Shown here one piece after another: positions 43,413 to 51,560 of a stretch of 64,000 nt of DNA. Source of the DNA: DAOUAG01 sp034432935 (GTDB taxonomy: Bacteria > Chloroflexota > Dehalococcoidia > SM23-28-2 > RBG-16-64-32); the NCBI GenBank assembly GCA_034432935.1, contig DAOUBD010000005.1, forward strand, positions 1 to 64,000. The letters are read 5' to 3'. Numbering within the stretch: the stretch's first letter is position 1; every line of letters begins with the position of its first letter. Made by a program: the position numbers and the translations under genes. The notes beneath the pieces were generated by a model, which ran no database searches, was not told the DNA's origin, and saw only the letters and a program-made list of their open reading frames with translations.

Positions 43413-43916
43413 TTAGCGGCCCAGTTCGAACCGGGCGAAGCGGCGGATGCGGATGTTCTCGCCTGTCTTGGCTATGACTTCCCGGACCAGGTCCTCGACG
43501 GTGCGGGACTCGTCCTGAAGAAGGGGCTGCTCCATAAGGCAGACCTGCTTTGGGTCGTCAGTGCTGTCGGGTGGCATCTCGTCGCGGGAAACGAAGAGGG
43601 GCGCCGCGCCGGCCACCTGGAGGGCGATCTGCTGCACCAGGGTCTTGAAGTCGTCCGTGCGGGCCACAAAGTCGGACTCGCAGTTCACCTCCACCAGGGC
43701 GCCCAGCCGGCCGTTGTGGTGGAGATAGGCGTGGACGAGGCCCTCGGCGGTCACCCTCTCGGCCCGCTTGGCGGCCAGGGCAAAGCCCTTCTCCCGCAAG
43801 ATGGCCTTGGCCTTCTCGATGTCGCCGTTGCTGTCCTCCAAGGCTTTCTTGCAGTCCAGCATGCCGGCGCCTGTCAGATCGCGCAGTTCCTTAACAGTAG
43901 AAGCGGATATCGCCAT
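43413..43916 (-). CDS. tsf: Elongation factor Ts (short form)
   Basis: Nucleotide exchange factor for EF-Tu. At 167 aa it is the short form: N-terminal UBA-like domain (VKELRDLTGAGMLDCKKAL), the core with ESDFVARTDDFK and a C-terminal helix ending IRRFARFELGR. The second dimerisation subdomain of long EF-Ts proteins is missing, as in many Gram-positive-like lineages. GGAG lies nine bases before the ATG. Confidence 0.96.
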   Translation of the reverse strand: MAISASTVKELRDLTGAGMLDCKKALEDSNGDIEKAKAILREKGFALAAKRAERVTAEGLVHAYLHHNGRLGALVEVNCESDFVARTDDFKTLVQQIALQVAGAAPLFVSRDEMPPDSTDDPKQVCLMEQPLLQDESRTVEDLVREVIAKTGENIRIRRFARFELGR

Positions 43917-43934
43917 GATACAAAGCTCCAGGAA

Positions 43935-44786
43935 TCAGCCGGCGGCGCTGCCGGGCTCGGTTTCTTCTTGAGAGGCTGCTTCGGGCTCCGGCTCCGCCTC
44001 GCTGGGGAACGGCTCATCGGGGGTGGCCAGGTACCCAGTCTCGGTGTAGGCGCTGACCTCCACCTCCTCGGCCTCCAGGGCGGCCTGCTGGGCGTACTCC
44101 CGGGCCGTCAGCCCCTCCAGGACGGAGTCGGCGATGCGGGCGGTGATGAGCTTTATGGCCCTGATGGCATCATCGTTGGATGGGATGGGGTAGTCGATGA
44201 CGTCAGGGTCGCAGTTGGTGTCCACCAGGGCGATGATGGGGATGCCCATGCGCACTGCCTCGGCGACGGCGATGTCCTCCTTCGTGGTGTCGATGATGAA
44301 GACCGCCGCGGGCAGCGAGGTCATCTCCTTGATCCCGCCCAGGTAGCGGTTGAGCCGTTGGATCTCCTCTTCCTTCTGGAGACGGTCCTTCTTGCTGAGG
44401 TGGTCCAGTTCGCCCCTGGCCTTGGCGTCCTCGAGGCGCACCAGATAGTCGATGCGCCCCTGAATGGTGTTGAAGTTGGTGAGGGTGCCCCCCAGCCAAC
44501 GGGTGGTGACGTAGGGCATCCCGCACCGTTTGGCCTCGGACTCGATGGTGTCCTGGGCCTGGCGCTTGGTGCCCACAAAGAGGACGGTGCCGCCGTTGGC
44601 CACCACGTCGCGCACGAAGTTGCAGGCCGCCTCCAGGCGTTCGACGGTCTGCTGAAGATCGATGATATGGATGCCGTTGCGCTCAGAGAAGATGAACTTG
44701 CGCATCTTGGGGTTCCAGCGCCTGGTCTGGTGCCCAAAATGCACACCTGCTTCCAGCAGGGCTTTCATAGATATCGGTGCAGGCAA
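43935..44786 (-). CDS. rpsB: Ribosomal protein S2
   Basis: Small-subunit ribosomal protein of 283 aa. The start is TTG 44786, giving MPAPISMKALLEAGVHFGH. A GGGAG Shine-Dalgarno sits seven bases upstream, and S2 proteins usually carry a few residues before the (I)SM(K/R)xLLEAG block. ATG 44768 is the alternative. Conserved RRWNPKM, RWLGGTLTNF and GIPIIALVDTNCDPD are present. The acidic C-terminal tail (about 225-283) is typical of the family. First gene of the translation/isoprenoid operon. Confidence 0.96.
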   Translation of the reverse strand: MPAPISMKALLEAGVHFGHQTRRWNPKMRKFIFSERNGIHIIDLQQTVERLEAACNFVRDVVANGGTVLFVGTKRQAQDTIESEAKRCGMPYVTTRWLGGTLTNFNTIQGRIDYLVRLEDAKARGELDHLSKKDRLQKEEEIQRLNRYLGGIKEMTSLPAAVFIIDTTKEDIAVAEAVRMGIPIIALVDTNCDPDVIDYPIPSNDDAIRAIKLITARIADSVLEGLTAREYAQQAALEAEEVEVSAYTETGYLATPDEPFPSEAEPEPEAASQEETEPGSAAG

Positions 44787-44818
44787 ATAGAGTCTCCCTT
44801 CGCAGTGTCCAACCGCGT

Positions 44819-44848
44819 AGTATATCAGGAGCGCCCTCGTGGCCACAA
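44819..44848 (-). promoter_or_regulatory. Promoter of the rpsB operon
   Basis: Minus-strand TTGTGG (44843-44848), 18-base spacer, TATACT (44819-44824) preceded by TG and one base (extended -10). The leader to the TTG start is only about 26 bases, too short for an S2 autoregulatory structure. Confidence 0.65.
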
Positions 44849-44906
44849 GGCGGCCAGCGTGGCGCCGGCGCTCTGCCCGACCCGGCCTGGCGCCGCCGCC
44901 TGCGCC

Positions 44907-44936
44907 TTGCGGCTCTATCTTAGCCTCTGCTATATT
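44907..44936 (+). promoter_or_regulatory. Candidate promoter of fmdB
   Basis: TTGCGG (44907-44912) and TATATT (44931-44936) with an 18-base spacer, about 60 bases before the TTG start of the FmdB-like gene. It is divergent from the rpsB promoter. Confidence 0.5.
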
Positions 44937-44998
44937 TGAGGCGAGGGCTGCCCGCACGGGCGGTCTTTATTACACCCAGGTGCAGGAGGTCGATGGCG

Positions 44999-45280
44999 TT
45001 GCCTGTCTACGAGTACCGGTGCAATGGCGGTCACGAGTACGAGAAGACTGAGGGCTTTGACGCGCCGTCCGTCCAGACGTGCCCGGATTGCGGCGCCGAG
45101 GCCCGCCGTCTCCTCAGTGTGCCCGCCGTGATCTTCAAGGGCTCTGGCTTTTACAGCACCGATAACCGTAAGTCTTGGAGCGGCGGCAACGGCTCCCGCT
45201 CCGGCGGGTCCGAGGACGGCCACGGACACGAAAGCGCCAACGGCTCCGACGCTAAGTCCGGGGCGATTACTGCGGAGTAA
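44999..45280 (+). CDS. FmdB-family putative regulator with zinc ribbon
   Basis: Protein of 93 aa from TTG 44999. AGGAGGT lies eight bases before this TTG but only two before the ATG at 44993, and the family begins MPxYEYRC. Zinc-ribbon halves are RCNGGH (about 7-12) and CPDCG (about 29-33). The second Cys of the first knuckle is Gly here, so His12 may serve as ligand. The C-terminal half is Gly/Ser-rich and low in complexity. Regulatory function is the family label only. Confidence 0.85.
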   Translation: MPVYEYRCNGGHEYEKTEGFDAPSVQTCPDCGAEARRLLSVPAVIFKGSGFYSTDNRKSWSGGNGSRSGGSEDGHGHESANGSDAKSGAITAE

Positions 45281-45380
45281 CAGCCCCTTTTCTGCCACCA
45301 ACGCCGCCCCTGCCAGGGGCGGTTTTCCGTTTCTCCCCTGACCCCTTCCCCCTAGAGCCGGAGAGGGGCATGATCCAGAC
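45281..45380 (+). terminator. Rho-independent terminator after fmdB
   Basis: The hairpin at 45304-45322 has CCGCCCC pairing with GGGGCGG around a five-base loop, and TTTTCCGTTT follows at 45323-45332. It is the clearest intrinsic terminator in the window. It lies in the 100-base gap before dtd, so dtd needs its own promoter or read-through. Confidence 0.85.
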
Positions 45381-45845
45381 ATGCGCGTCGTGCTACAGCG
45401 GGTCAGCCGGGCTTCGGTGCGAGCCGGGGGCGACACCCTGGCCTCCATCGGCCGGGGGCTTCTTCTCCTGGTAGGGGTCGAGACTGGGGACGCCGAGGCC
45501 GAAGCGTTACGTTTGGCGGAGAAGTGCGCTGGCCTGCGGGTGTTCCCTGACGCCGAGGGCAGGTTCAGCCTGTCTTTGCAGGATGTAGGTGGCGAGGCCC
45601 TCGTGGTGAGCCAGTTCACCCTCTTGGCTGATGTCCGCCGGGGCCGCCGACCCAGCTTCGCCCAAGCGGCCCAGCCGGAGCTGGCGGAGCCCCTGGTGGA
45701 GGCCTTCGCGCGAGCCATGCGGGAGGCCGGAGTGGCGGTGCAGACGGGCCGTTTCGGCGCCATGATGGAGGTGGAACTGGTGAACGATGGCCCCGTAACC
45801 ATCGTGCTGGACAGCCGCGAACTCCAGCGGCCCCGTAGGCAGTAA
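45381..45845 (+). CDS. dtd: D-aminoacyl-tRNA deacylase
   Basis: Hydrolyses D-amino acids mischarged onto tRNA. The 154 aa chain is standard length. It has the two cross-subunit active-site motifs VVSQFTLLAD (SQxxL) and NDGPVTIVLD (N-x-P as NDGPVT) plus the N-terminal MRVVLQRVSRASV strand. It is convergent with nadC, 33 bases apart. Confidence 0.96.
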   Translation: MRVVLQRVSRASVRAGGDTLASIGRGLLLLVGVETGDAEAEALRLAEKCAGLRVFPDAEGRFSLSLQDVGGEALVVSQFTLLADVRRGRRPSFAQAAQPELAEPLVEAFARAMREAGVAVQTGRFGAMMEVELVNDGPVTIVLDSRELQRPRRQ

Positions 45846-45878
45846 CGGCTGGGTAGGCCGATGGTCCGCGCCTCGCTC

Positions 45879-46808
45879 CTATAGGGGCTCTACCTCCAAG
45901 CTCAGGTCCAGCGCCTTAGCCGAGTGGGTGACGGCCCCCATCGAAATGTAGTCCACGCCCGTCTCCGCTACCGTCCGGGCGTTGGCGAGGGTGATCCCCC
46001 CCGATGCCTCGAGGGCGGGCCGGTGCTCCAGCCGCCCCATGAGGACTACCACCTCTCGCATCTGGGAGGGCGTCATGTTGTCCAAGAGAAGTTCGTTCGC
46101 GCCGGCCTTGGCCGCCCGCTGGGCCTCCTCCACCGTGGTGACCTCTACCTCGATCCGCATGTTGGGTTGGGCCCGGCGCAACAGTCGCACGGCGTCCTCG
46201 ATGTACAACCCACGGGCCCGCAGGGCAGCCAGGTGGTTGTCCTTCACTAGTATGCCGTCGGCCAGGCTCATCCGGTGGTTAAGGCCGCCGCCCATGCGCA
46301 CAGCGTACTTCTGGAGGGAGCGCAGCCCAGGGATCGTCTTGCGGGTATCTCGGAGACGGCACTTGGTGCCCCTCAGTTCGCGCACGACAGCCGCCGTGGC
46401 GGTGGCGATGCCGCTGAGGTGGCAGAGGAAGTTGAGGGCCACTCGCTCAGCTCGCAAGATGGAGGCTAAGCACCCCTCCACCATAGCGACGTGCTGGCCC
46501 TCGGTCACAACCTGGCCGTCCTCCACCGGTGCTGACCAGCGGAGCCTGGGGTCGGCGGCTGCAAAGGTGGCCCGGGCTAAGGGCAGTCCGGCGATGACGC
46601 CGGGCGCCTTGGCTACGATGACCCCGCGGCCCTCTTGGTCCTCGGGCACCAGGGCATCGGAGGTGATATCCTGCCAGGCGCGGTCCTCCATGAGGGCGCT
46701 TTCCGCCAGCCGGCGCAGGTGGGTCTCATCGAGCAACACCTCCCTGTCCTGGCTGACGGTGTGGATAAGGGAGCGGTCGATGCTGCGCCGCTCTCCCTGG
46801 CGTTCCAT
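45879..46808 (-). CDS. nadC: Nicotinate-nucleotide pyrophosphorylase (quinolinate phosphoribosyltransferase)
   Basis: Converts quinolinate and PRPP to nicotinate mononucleotide in de novo NAD synthesis. ATG 46808 gives 309 aa and has GAGGAGGG seven bases upstream. Active-site blocks DTRKTIPGLRSLQKYAV and GGGLNHRMSLADGILVKDNH are intact, followed by VEVTTVEEA and LLDNM. It is the last of the nadA-nadB-nadC set, all on the minus strand, but separated from nadB by 317 bases with its own promoter. Confidence 0.96.
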   Translation of the reverse strand: MERQGERRSIDRSLIHTVSQDREVLLDETHLRRLAESALMEDRAWQDITSDALVPEDQEGRGVIVAKAPGVIAGLPLARATFAAADPRLRWSAPVEDGQVVTEGQHVAMVEGCLASILRAERVALNFLCHLSGIATATAAVVRELRGTKCRLRDTRKTIPGLRSLQKYAVRMGGGLNHRMSLADGILVKDNHLAALRARGLYIEDAVRLLRRAQPNMRIEVEVTTVEEAQRAAKAGANELLLDNMTPSQMREVVVLMGRLEHRPALEASGGITLANARTVAETGVDYISMGAVTHSAKALDLSLEVEPL

Positions 46809-47125
46809 GGTGGGGCCCTCCTCTTGGGATTGTCCGGCCAAAGGGCGAAGGGGTCAAGGGGATCGGCGGCGCTAGGGGTTTCGTCCAGCCCGCCCGCCAT
46901 GATAACCCGGGAGAAAGAAAAGCTTCCCGGGGATTAGGCGGGCGCTTGGGGAGTTCTAGGTCTCGACTGGGCGTCTGGTCGCCCATCCGCTCCCTCGAGT
47001 CCCTTCCTCCGTCGCGCCTGCCCGGTCGGGAAGCTGAGGCCATTGTCGGCCGGCGTACTGAAGGGGGTCAACCGCTTTTTCCACACCCTCCACAAATCCA
47101 CAGGAGAACCGTAGCCCCGGGGTGT
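46809..47125 (-). other. Intergenic region nadB-nadC with candidate promoters and a hairpin
   Basis: No convincing gene. On the minus strand there are two promoter-like sites. One at 47042-47071 is TTGACC, 18 bases, GACAAT, and the nadC promoter is at 46829-46857. Between them is an inverted repeat (46906-46912 with 46925-46931) around a T-rich loop. A short unannotated transcript between promoter and hairpin is conceivable but unsupported. Confidence 0.4.
46829..46857 (-). promoter_or_regulatory. Candidate nadC promoter
   Basis: Minus-strand TTGACC (46852-46857), 17-base spacer, GACAAT (46829-46834). The nadC Shine-Dalgarno and ATG follow within 21 bases, so the leader would be short. Confidence 0.55.
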
Positions 47126-48685
47126 TTAGAGACGGCGCCGGAAGACGATGTGCCGGTGCCATTCCTCTCGCGGCTCCGGAAAGTCGCTGCGATAGTGGGC
47201 GCCGCGCGATTCCCGCCGCATGAGCGCGGCCTCCGCGACCAGCCGGGCGCATGTCAGGAGGTCGGCCACTTCCTGCGAGGGTCGGTCTCTTGGCTCGGGG
47301 AGGACGGCTTGCCAGGCTGCCAGCGTGGCCTTGGCCCGGGAGAGGGACGCTGCGTCCCGCACGATCCCTACGTCGCGCCACATCAGCTCTTGTATATCCT
47401 CGCGGCCCGGCGGGCCCGCCACCTGGCTGGCCATCTCTCCTGCCGCCTCCAAGGGATCGCTCAGGTCGGTGGCGTCCTGGGTCTCCGGGGTCTTGCCGCC
47501 GGGCGCCTCTTGCGTGCGCCGCACCACGCGTTTGGCAAAGACCACCGTCTCCAGAAGGGAGTTGGAAGCGAGCCGGTTGGCGCCGTGCACGCCGGTGCAG
47601 GCGCACTCACCGCAGGCATAGAGCCCTCGAACGGTGGTCTCGCCCCAGGTGTTGGTCCGGATGCCGCCCATGGTGTAGTGGGCGGCGGGCGACACCGGAA
47701 TCGGCTGGCGGGTGATGTCCAGGCCCGCGTCCTTGCAGAAGCGGTAGATCTGGGGGAAGCGGGCCATCACCAGGTTGGGGTCCAAGTGGGTGACATCTAG
47801 GAGCACGTAGTCGGCGCCCGTTTTGCGCATGCGGTCCAGGATGGCCCTGGCCACAATGTCCCTGGGGGCCAGCTCTGCCTTGGGGTGGTAGGAGGGCATG
47901 AATCGTTCGCCGTTGATGTCGCGCAAGATCCCGCCTTCCCCCCGCACCGCCTCCGAGATGAGGAAGGGTTGCACGCCGGGCAGGCGCAGGGCGGTGGGGT
48001 GGAACTGGAAGAACTCCATATCCATCACCTCCGCCCCAGCGCGGTAGGCCAGAGCGATGCCGTCGCCGGTGGCCACCTGTGGGTTGGTGGAGACTCGGTA
48101 TAGCTGGCCGGCCCCGCCTGTGGCCAGGACCAGGTGGCGGCAGGTGTAGGCCCGCCGTTCGCCGGTCCGGGTGTCCAGGGCCCGGATGCCAACAGCGTCA
48201 TCGCCCTCGCCCCGCAGGAGCTCCGTTGCGATGGTGTACTCCAGGACCGTGATCCCCTCCTGGCGGGCGACGGAGGAGAGGGTGAGCTCGATGTACTGGC
48301 CAGTGGAATCGCCGCCGGCATGGAGGACTCGCGGCAGCGAGTGGGCGCCCTCGCGGGCCAGGGCGATCTCCCCGTGAACGGTGTCGAAGGGCACGCCGAA
48401 GTGGACGAGATCGCGTATACGGTCGGCGGCCTCGTTGACCAGGACGCGGGCCGCCTCCAGGTCTACCAGGCCCGCGCCGGCCTCCACCGTATCGCGCAGG
48501 TGGATCTCCGGCGAATCGCCGGGGCCGATGGGCGCAGCTATACCCCCCTGCGCCCAGCGCGTGTTGCAGTCGTCGATACTCCCCTTAGTCAGCACCAGGA
48601 CGGAGCCGTGCTCCCGCGCCAGCAAGGCGGCGTAGAGGCCGGCGATGCCTGAGCCGACGATGATGTAATCGTAATCGGGGTACAC
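47126..48685 (-). CDS. nadB: L-aspartate oxidase
   Basis: FAD enzyme oxidising L-aspartate to iminoaspartate for quinolinate synthesis. It is 519 aa with the dinucleotide-binding GSGIAGLYAALLA at the N-terminus, RWAQGGIAAPIG, the active-site HYTMGGIRTN and ANRLASNSLLE segments, and the C-terminal helical domain. The start GTG 48685 has GGGTGAG upstream. The product is unstable and is normally passed to NadA, whose gene lies directly upstream behind a terminator. Confidence 0.96.
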   Translation of the reverse strand: MYPDYDYIIVGSGIAGLYAALLAREHGSVLVLTKGSIDDCNTRWAQGGIAAPIGPGDSPEIHLRDTVEAGAGLVDLEAARVLVNEAADRIRDLVHFGVPFDTVHGEIALAREGAHSLPRVLHAGGDSTGQYIELTLSSVARQEGITVLEYTIATELLRGEGDDAVGIRALDTRTGERRAYTCRHLVLATGGAGQLYRVSTNPQVATGDGIALAYRAGAEVMDMEFFQFHPTALRLPGVQPFLISEAVRGEGGILRDINGERFMPSYHPKAELAPRDIVARAILDRMRKTGADYVLLDVTHLDPNLVMARFPQIYRFCKDAGLDITRQPIPVSPAAHYTMGGIRTNTWGETTVRGLYACGECACTGVHGANRLASNSLLETVVFAKRVVRRTQEAPGGKTPETQDATDLSDPLEAAGEMASQVAGPPGREDIQELMWRDVGIVRDAASLSRAKATLAAWQAVLPEPRDRPSQEVADLLTCARLVAEAALMRRESRGAHYRSDFPEPREEWHRHIVFRRRL

Positions 48686-48703
48686 AGCTCACCCCCTAGG
48701 ACG

Positions 48704-48730
48704 AGAAAGCCCCAGCCCGAGGGCTGGGGC
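48704..48730 (-). terminator. Intrinsic terminator between nadA and nadB
   Basis: Ten-base perfect GC-rich arms (48709-48718 and 48721-48730). On the minus strand they are followed by TTTCTCG. Located 22 bases past the nadA stop. The T-run is short, so partial read-through into nadB is possible. Confidence 0.65.
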
Positions 48731-48752
48731 GCCTGCTCGCTTCCATCTCCGC

Positions 48753-49976
48753 CTACCGCACCGCCAGCATCCGCTCCAAGGCGATGCGAGCGTATCTGGC
48801 CGTCTCTTCGTCAACCTTTACCTGGTTCACGATGCGGCCTTCGACCAGCTCGTCGAGCACCCAGGCCAGGTATGCCGGGTGGATCCGGTACATCGTGGCG
48901 CAGGGGCAGACCACCGGATCCAGGCAGAAGACCAGCTTGTCCGGGTTCTCGCGGGCCAGGCGGGAGACTAGGTTGATCTCGGTGCCCACCGCGAACTTGG
49001 AGCCGGGCGGAGCGTTGGTTATCGTCTTGGCGATGAACTCCGTTGAGCCGTCGAGGTCCGCCGCCTGCACGACCTCCATGCGGCACTCAGGGTGCACTAT
49101 AACCGTGATGCCGGGGTGCTCGCGGCGCGCCTTCTCTATCTGCTGGACGGTAAACCGCATGTGGACCGAGCAGTGGCCCTTCCAGAGGATGACCCTGGCC
49201 CGCTCCAACCGCTCGCGGGTGTTCCCGCCTAGGGACCCATAGGGGAGGGTGTAGTCCCAGACCACCATCTCTTCCAGGGGGATGCCGTGTTTGAGGCCGG
49301 TGTTACGGCCGAGGTGCTGGTCTGGGAAGAAGAGGAGCTTTTCGCCCCGCTGGAAGGCCCATTCGTAGACCTTGGTGGCGTTGGAAGAGGTGCAGACGAT
49401 GCCGCCGTTCTTGCCGCAGAAGGCCTTGAGGGCAGCGGCCGAATTCATGTAGGTGATGGGGACGATGCCCTCGATCCCGGCCTCGTTCAGCTCCTCCCAG
49501 CAGGCGTAGACATCCTCGGGGTCCGCCATGTCGGCCATGGAGCACCCGGCGGACATGTTGGGCAGGATCACTTTCTGGTGTGGCGCCGACAGTATGTCGG
49601 CCGATTCGGCCATGAAGTGGACCCCACAGAAGACGATAAACTCCGCCTCCGGCCGCTCCGCCGCCCAGCGGGAGAGGTTGAAGGAGTCGCCCCGGAAGTC
49701 GGCAAACTGGATGATGTCCTCCCGCTGGTAGTGATGGCCCAGCACGACGCAGCGGGTGCCCAGTTTGCGGCGGGCTTCAGCGATGCGGGCCTTGAGGGCG
49801 GCGCCGTCCAGGTGCCAGTAGGTTTGTGGGATGTCCTTCTGCCAGAAGGCGAAGGCGCGCTCCTCGGCCAGCGGCCGCGTCTCGATGGGACGGTCGATGA
49901 CGCACTCGTTGGCCTCGTTGAGGAGGGCCTCCTCGGTGACTAAGGTGATGGGTTCTGTCTCTGTCCTGGTTACCAT
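48753..49976 (-). CDS. nadA: Quinolinate synthase NadA
   Basis: 4Fe-4S enzyme condensing iminoaspartate with DHAP. It is 407 aa from ATG 49976 with GAGAGG upstream. Visible signatures are VVLGHHYQREDIIQFAD, VFCGVHFMAESADIL, NMSAGCSMADMA, VHPECRMEVVQAAD and LDPVVCPCATMYRI, which supply the cluster cysteines. An in-frame start at 50027 would add 17 residues unlike the family. Two palindromes upstream suggest control of the NAD pathway at this gene. Confidence 0.96.
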   Translation of the reverse strand: MVTRTETEPITLVTEEALLNEANECVIDRPIETRPLAEERAFAFWQKDIPQTYWHLDGAALKARIAEARRKLGTRCVVLGHHYQREDIIQFADFRGDSFNLSRWAAERPEAEFIVFCGVHFMAESADILSAPHQKVILPNMSAGCSMADMADPEDVYACWEELNEAGIEGIVPITYMNSAAALKAFCGKNGGIVCTSSNATKVYEWAFQRGEKLLFFPDQHLGRNTGLKHGIPLEEMVVWDYTLPYGSLGGNTRERLERARVILWKGHCSVHMRFTVQQIEKARREHPGITVIVHPECRMEVVQAADLDGSTEFIAKTITNAPPGSKFAVGTEINLVSRLARENPDKLVFCLDPVVCPCATMYRIHPAYLAWVLDELVEGRIVNQVKVDEETARYARIALERMLAVR

Positions 49977-49997
49977 GGGGCGCCTCTCTAGGGAGTT

Positions 49998-50058
49998 AGT
50001 GTCTTCTGTACACTTACTCCGCCGCAACTAGGCTATCACGTTAACGTAAGGGTGTCAA
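49998..50058 (-). promoter_or_regulatory. nadA promoter with two palindromic operator candidates
   Basis: Minus-strand TTGACA (50053-50058), 17-base spacer, TAGCCT (50030-50035). Inside the spacer is a perfect 10-base palindrome ACGTTAACGT (50038-50047). Downstream of the -10 is AGTGT-n7-ACACT (49998-50014). Positions in the spacer and just after the start site are typical for repressor operators. The regulator is not identified. Confidence 0.6.
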
Positions 50059-50130
50059 GCGAAACCGCCGCGAGATACGGCTATCCCCGGGTGTCGGATC
50101 TGCCCCGCCCATGCTGGGGCCCCGTAAAGA

Positions 50131-50208
50131 CCCGCTCATGCTGAGGTTCTCGAAGCATGAGCGGCCCAGGCCACCCGCTCGCCCTTCGACAGGCTCAGGC
50201 CGGGCGGG
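50131..50208 (+). repeat. Intergenic hairpin repeat, A and B units
   Basis: Unit A (50131-50164) forms a hairpin with 10-base arms CGCTCATGCT/AGCATGAGCG. Unit B (50174-50208) resembles CCGCTCGCCCTTCGACAGG with a partly degenerate right arm. Same family as the repeats at 54861, 58857 and 62738. Lies between the nadA control region and dut and accounts for much of the 260-base gap. Confidence 0.8.
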
Positions 50209-50236
50209 AGAGGAGATGCATGAGCCCGCGGGGCGC

Positions 50237-50674
50237 CTACCGGCCGGTAGACCCGTGGCCGCCGGAATCGCGCAACGTGGCGCTGAGCTGATCGGCCTCC
50301 TCCAGTTCCGCCTCGGCGATACGGCTAACGACGAGTTGGGCGATGCGGTCGCCGTGATGCACGATGTGAGGGCCCCGATAAGGAAGCACGTACATCGTCA
50401 CCAGGAGCTCGCCTCGGTAGTCGCTATCGATGGTCCCGAAGGTGACCATCACTCCCTGGGCTGATAGACCGGAACGCGGCCGCACCTGGAGGTCGTAGCC
50501 CTTCGGCGCCTCCACGGAGATGCCGGTGGGGACGCGCACCGGCTGCTGGCCTATCTCCAGCGACGGCGACTCCAGACAGGCGTACAGGTCGAAGCCGGTG
50601 GAGCCCTCGGTGGCCTTCTGGGGCATGCGGGCGCCGGGCCGCAGCAGCTTCACCCTAACCGCCACCTCAGCCAC
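50237..50674 (-). CDS. dut: dUTP diphosphatase
   Basis: Trimeric dUTPase hydrolysing dUTP to dUMP. It is 145 aa with motifs GSTGFDLYA, RPRSGLSAQG, GTIDSDYRGEL, GDRIAQLVV and the flexible C-terminal RDSGGHGSTGR, covering all five family motifs. The start GTG 50674 overlaps the end of the alpha/beta hydrolase gene by eight bases. Confidence 0.96.
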   Translation of the reverse strand: MAEVAVRVKLLRPGARMPQKATEGSTGFDLYACLESPSLEIGQQPVRVPTGISVEAPKGYDLQVRPRSGLSAQGVMVTFGTIDSDYRGELLVTMYVLPYRGPHIVHHGDRIAQLVVSRIAEAELEEADQLSATLRDSGGHGSTGR

Positions 50675-51560
50675 GGCGGCTGGCCTCCCCGGCCAAACCG
50701 TCTTGCCGGATGGTTTGCAAGAAGCGCCAGATCTCCTCCGCTACCGTCTCGGGCTCCTCCATCGGCGCCAGATGCCCTGCGTTGGGGATGGTGACCAGGA
50801 GGGCTCCCGGGATGCGTTCGGCCACCCGCTGGAACATAGACGACATGAAAGGGTCGGTGGCCTCTCCCCGCATGACCAGCGTGGGGCAACGGATGGCCGG
50901 TACGAGGCTCCAGATGTCCAACGAGGCGCTGTTTTCGAAGACCTGGGCCTCTACCTCGCCGGAGCACTTTAACTGATAGTGGCCGTCTTCGCGCCGGAAG
51001 AGACCGTGCTCGGCGTAGAGCCGCAGGACGTCCTCTCGCCAGCGGGCAAAGGTCGGCCGGCGGCGATAGGTTTCCACGAGGGCGTGGGGGCTGTCCCAGA
51101 CCTGGCGCCGCTTGCGGGCAGCCGCGGCCATCGCCTCCCTGGGGCCAGGGGAAGCGGCGAACTCCGGCGGCTGGATGATGGGTTCGATGAGGCACAGGGC
51201 GGACGCGTACTCGGGCCGCTCCGCCGCCAGGCAAGCGGCGGCTGCTCCTCCCGAGGAGTGGCCGATCAGGGGGACGCCGCGGAGAGCGAAGGCGTCCAGC
51301 AGTCCCCGCAGGTCTTCCACCAGAGACCGCCAGTGGTAGCCGTTGGGTGGCTTATCGCTATCGCCCTGGCCGCGCAGATCGTAGGCGATGACCCGGTAGC
51401 CGTCTGCCAGGCGCAGGGCAACCGGCTCCCAAAGGCGGGCCAAGAATCCGTTGGCATGGGCCATCACCAGCGGGGGCGCCGCGTCGTTCCCCCACTCGAC
51501 GTAGTGCAGCCTTATGCCGTTGGCCTTCACGAACCCTTCCCTCAGGTCAACCGCCGCCAT
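50667..51560 (-). CDS. Alpha/beta-hydrolase
   Basis: Hydrolase of 297 aa with oxyanion segment HANGFLARLW, nucleophile elbow GHSSGG (Ser near residue 100), an acid in MRGEATDPFM and the catalytic His in NAGHLAPMEEP. Substrate unknown. Start ATG 51560 has AAGGAG six bases upstream. The upstream DUF309 gene overlaps by 14 bases. Confidence 0.88.
   Translation of the reverse strand: MAAVDLREGFVKANGIRLHYVEWGNDAAPPLVMAHANGFLARLWEPVALRLADGYRVIAYDLRGQGDSDKPPNGYHWRSLVEDLRGLLDAFALRGVPLIGHSSGGAAAACLAAERPEYASALCLIEPIIQPPEFAASPGPREAMAAAARKRRQVWDSPHALVETYRRRPTFARWREDVLRLYAEHGLFRREDGHYQLKCSGEVEAQVFENSASLDIWSLVPAIRCPTLVMRGEATDPFMSSMFQRVAERIPGALLVTIPNAGHLAPMEEPETVAEEIWRFLQTIRQDGLAGEASRRG

Noticed and set aside
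47070..47104. DnaA-box-like TTTTCCACA near 47076 as part of a replication origin
   Set aside because: Only one match, no cluster, no AT-rich unwinding region and no dnaA or dnaN nearby.
46956..47606. Open frame spanning the nadB-nadC gap into nadB
   Set aside because: Wrong-frame shadow of nadB with low-complexity Arg/Gly composition and no Shine-Dalgarno.
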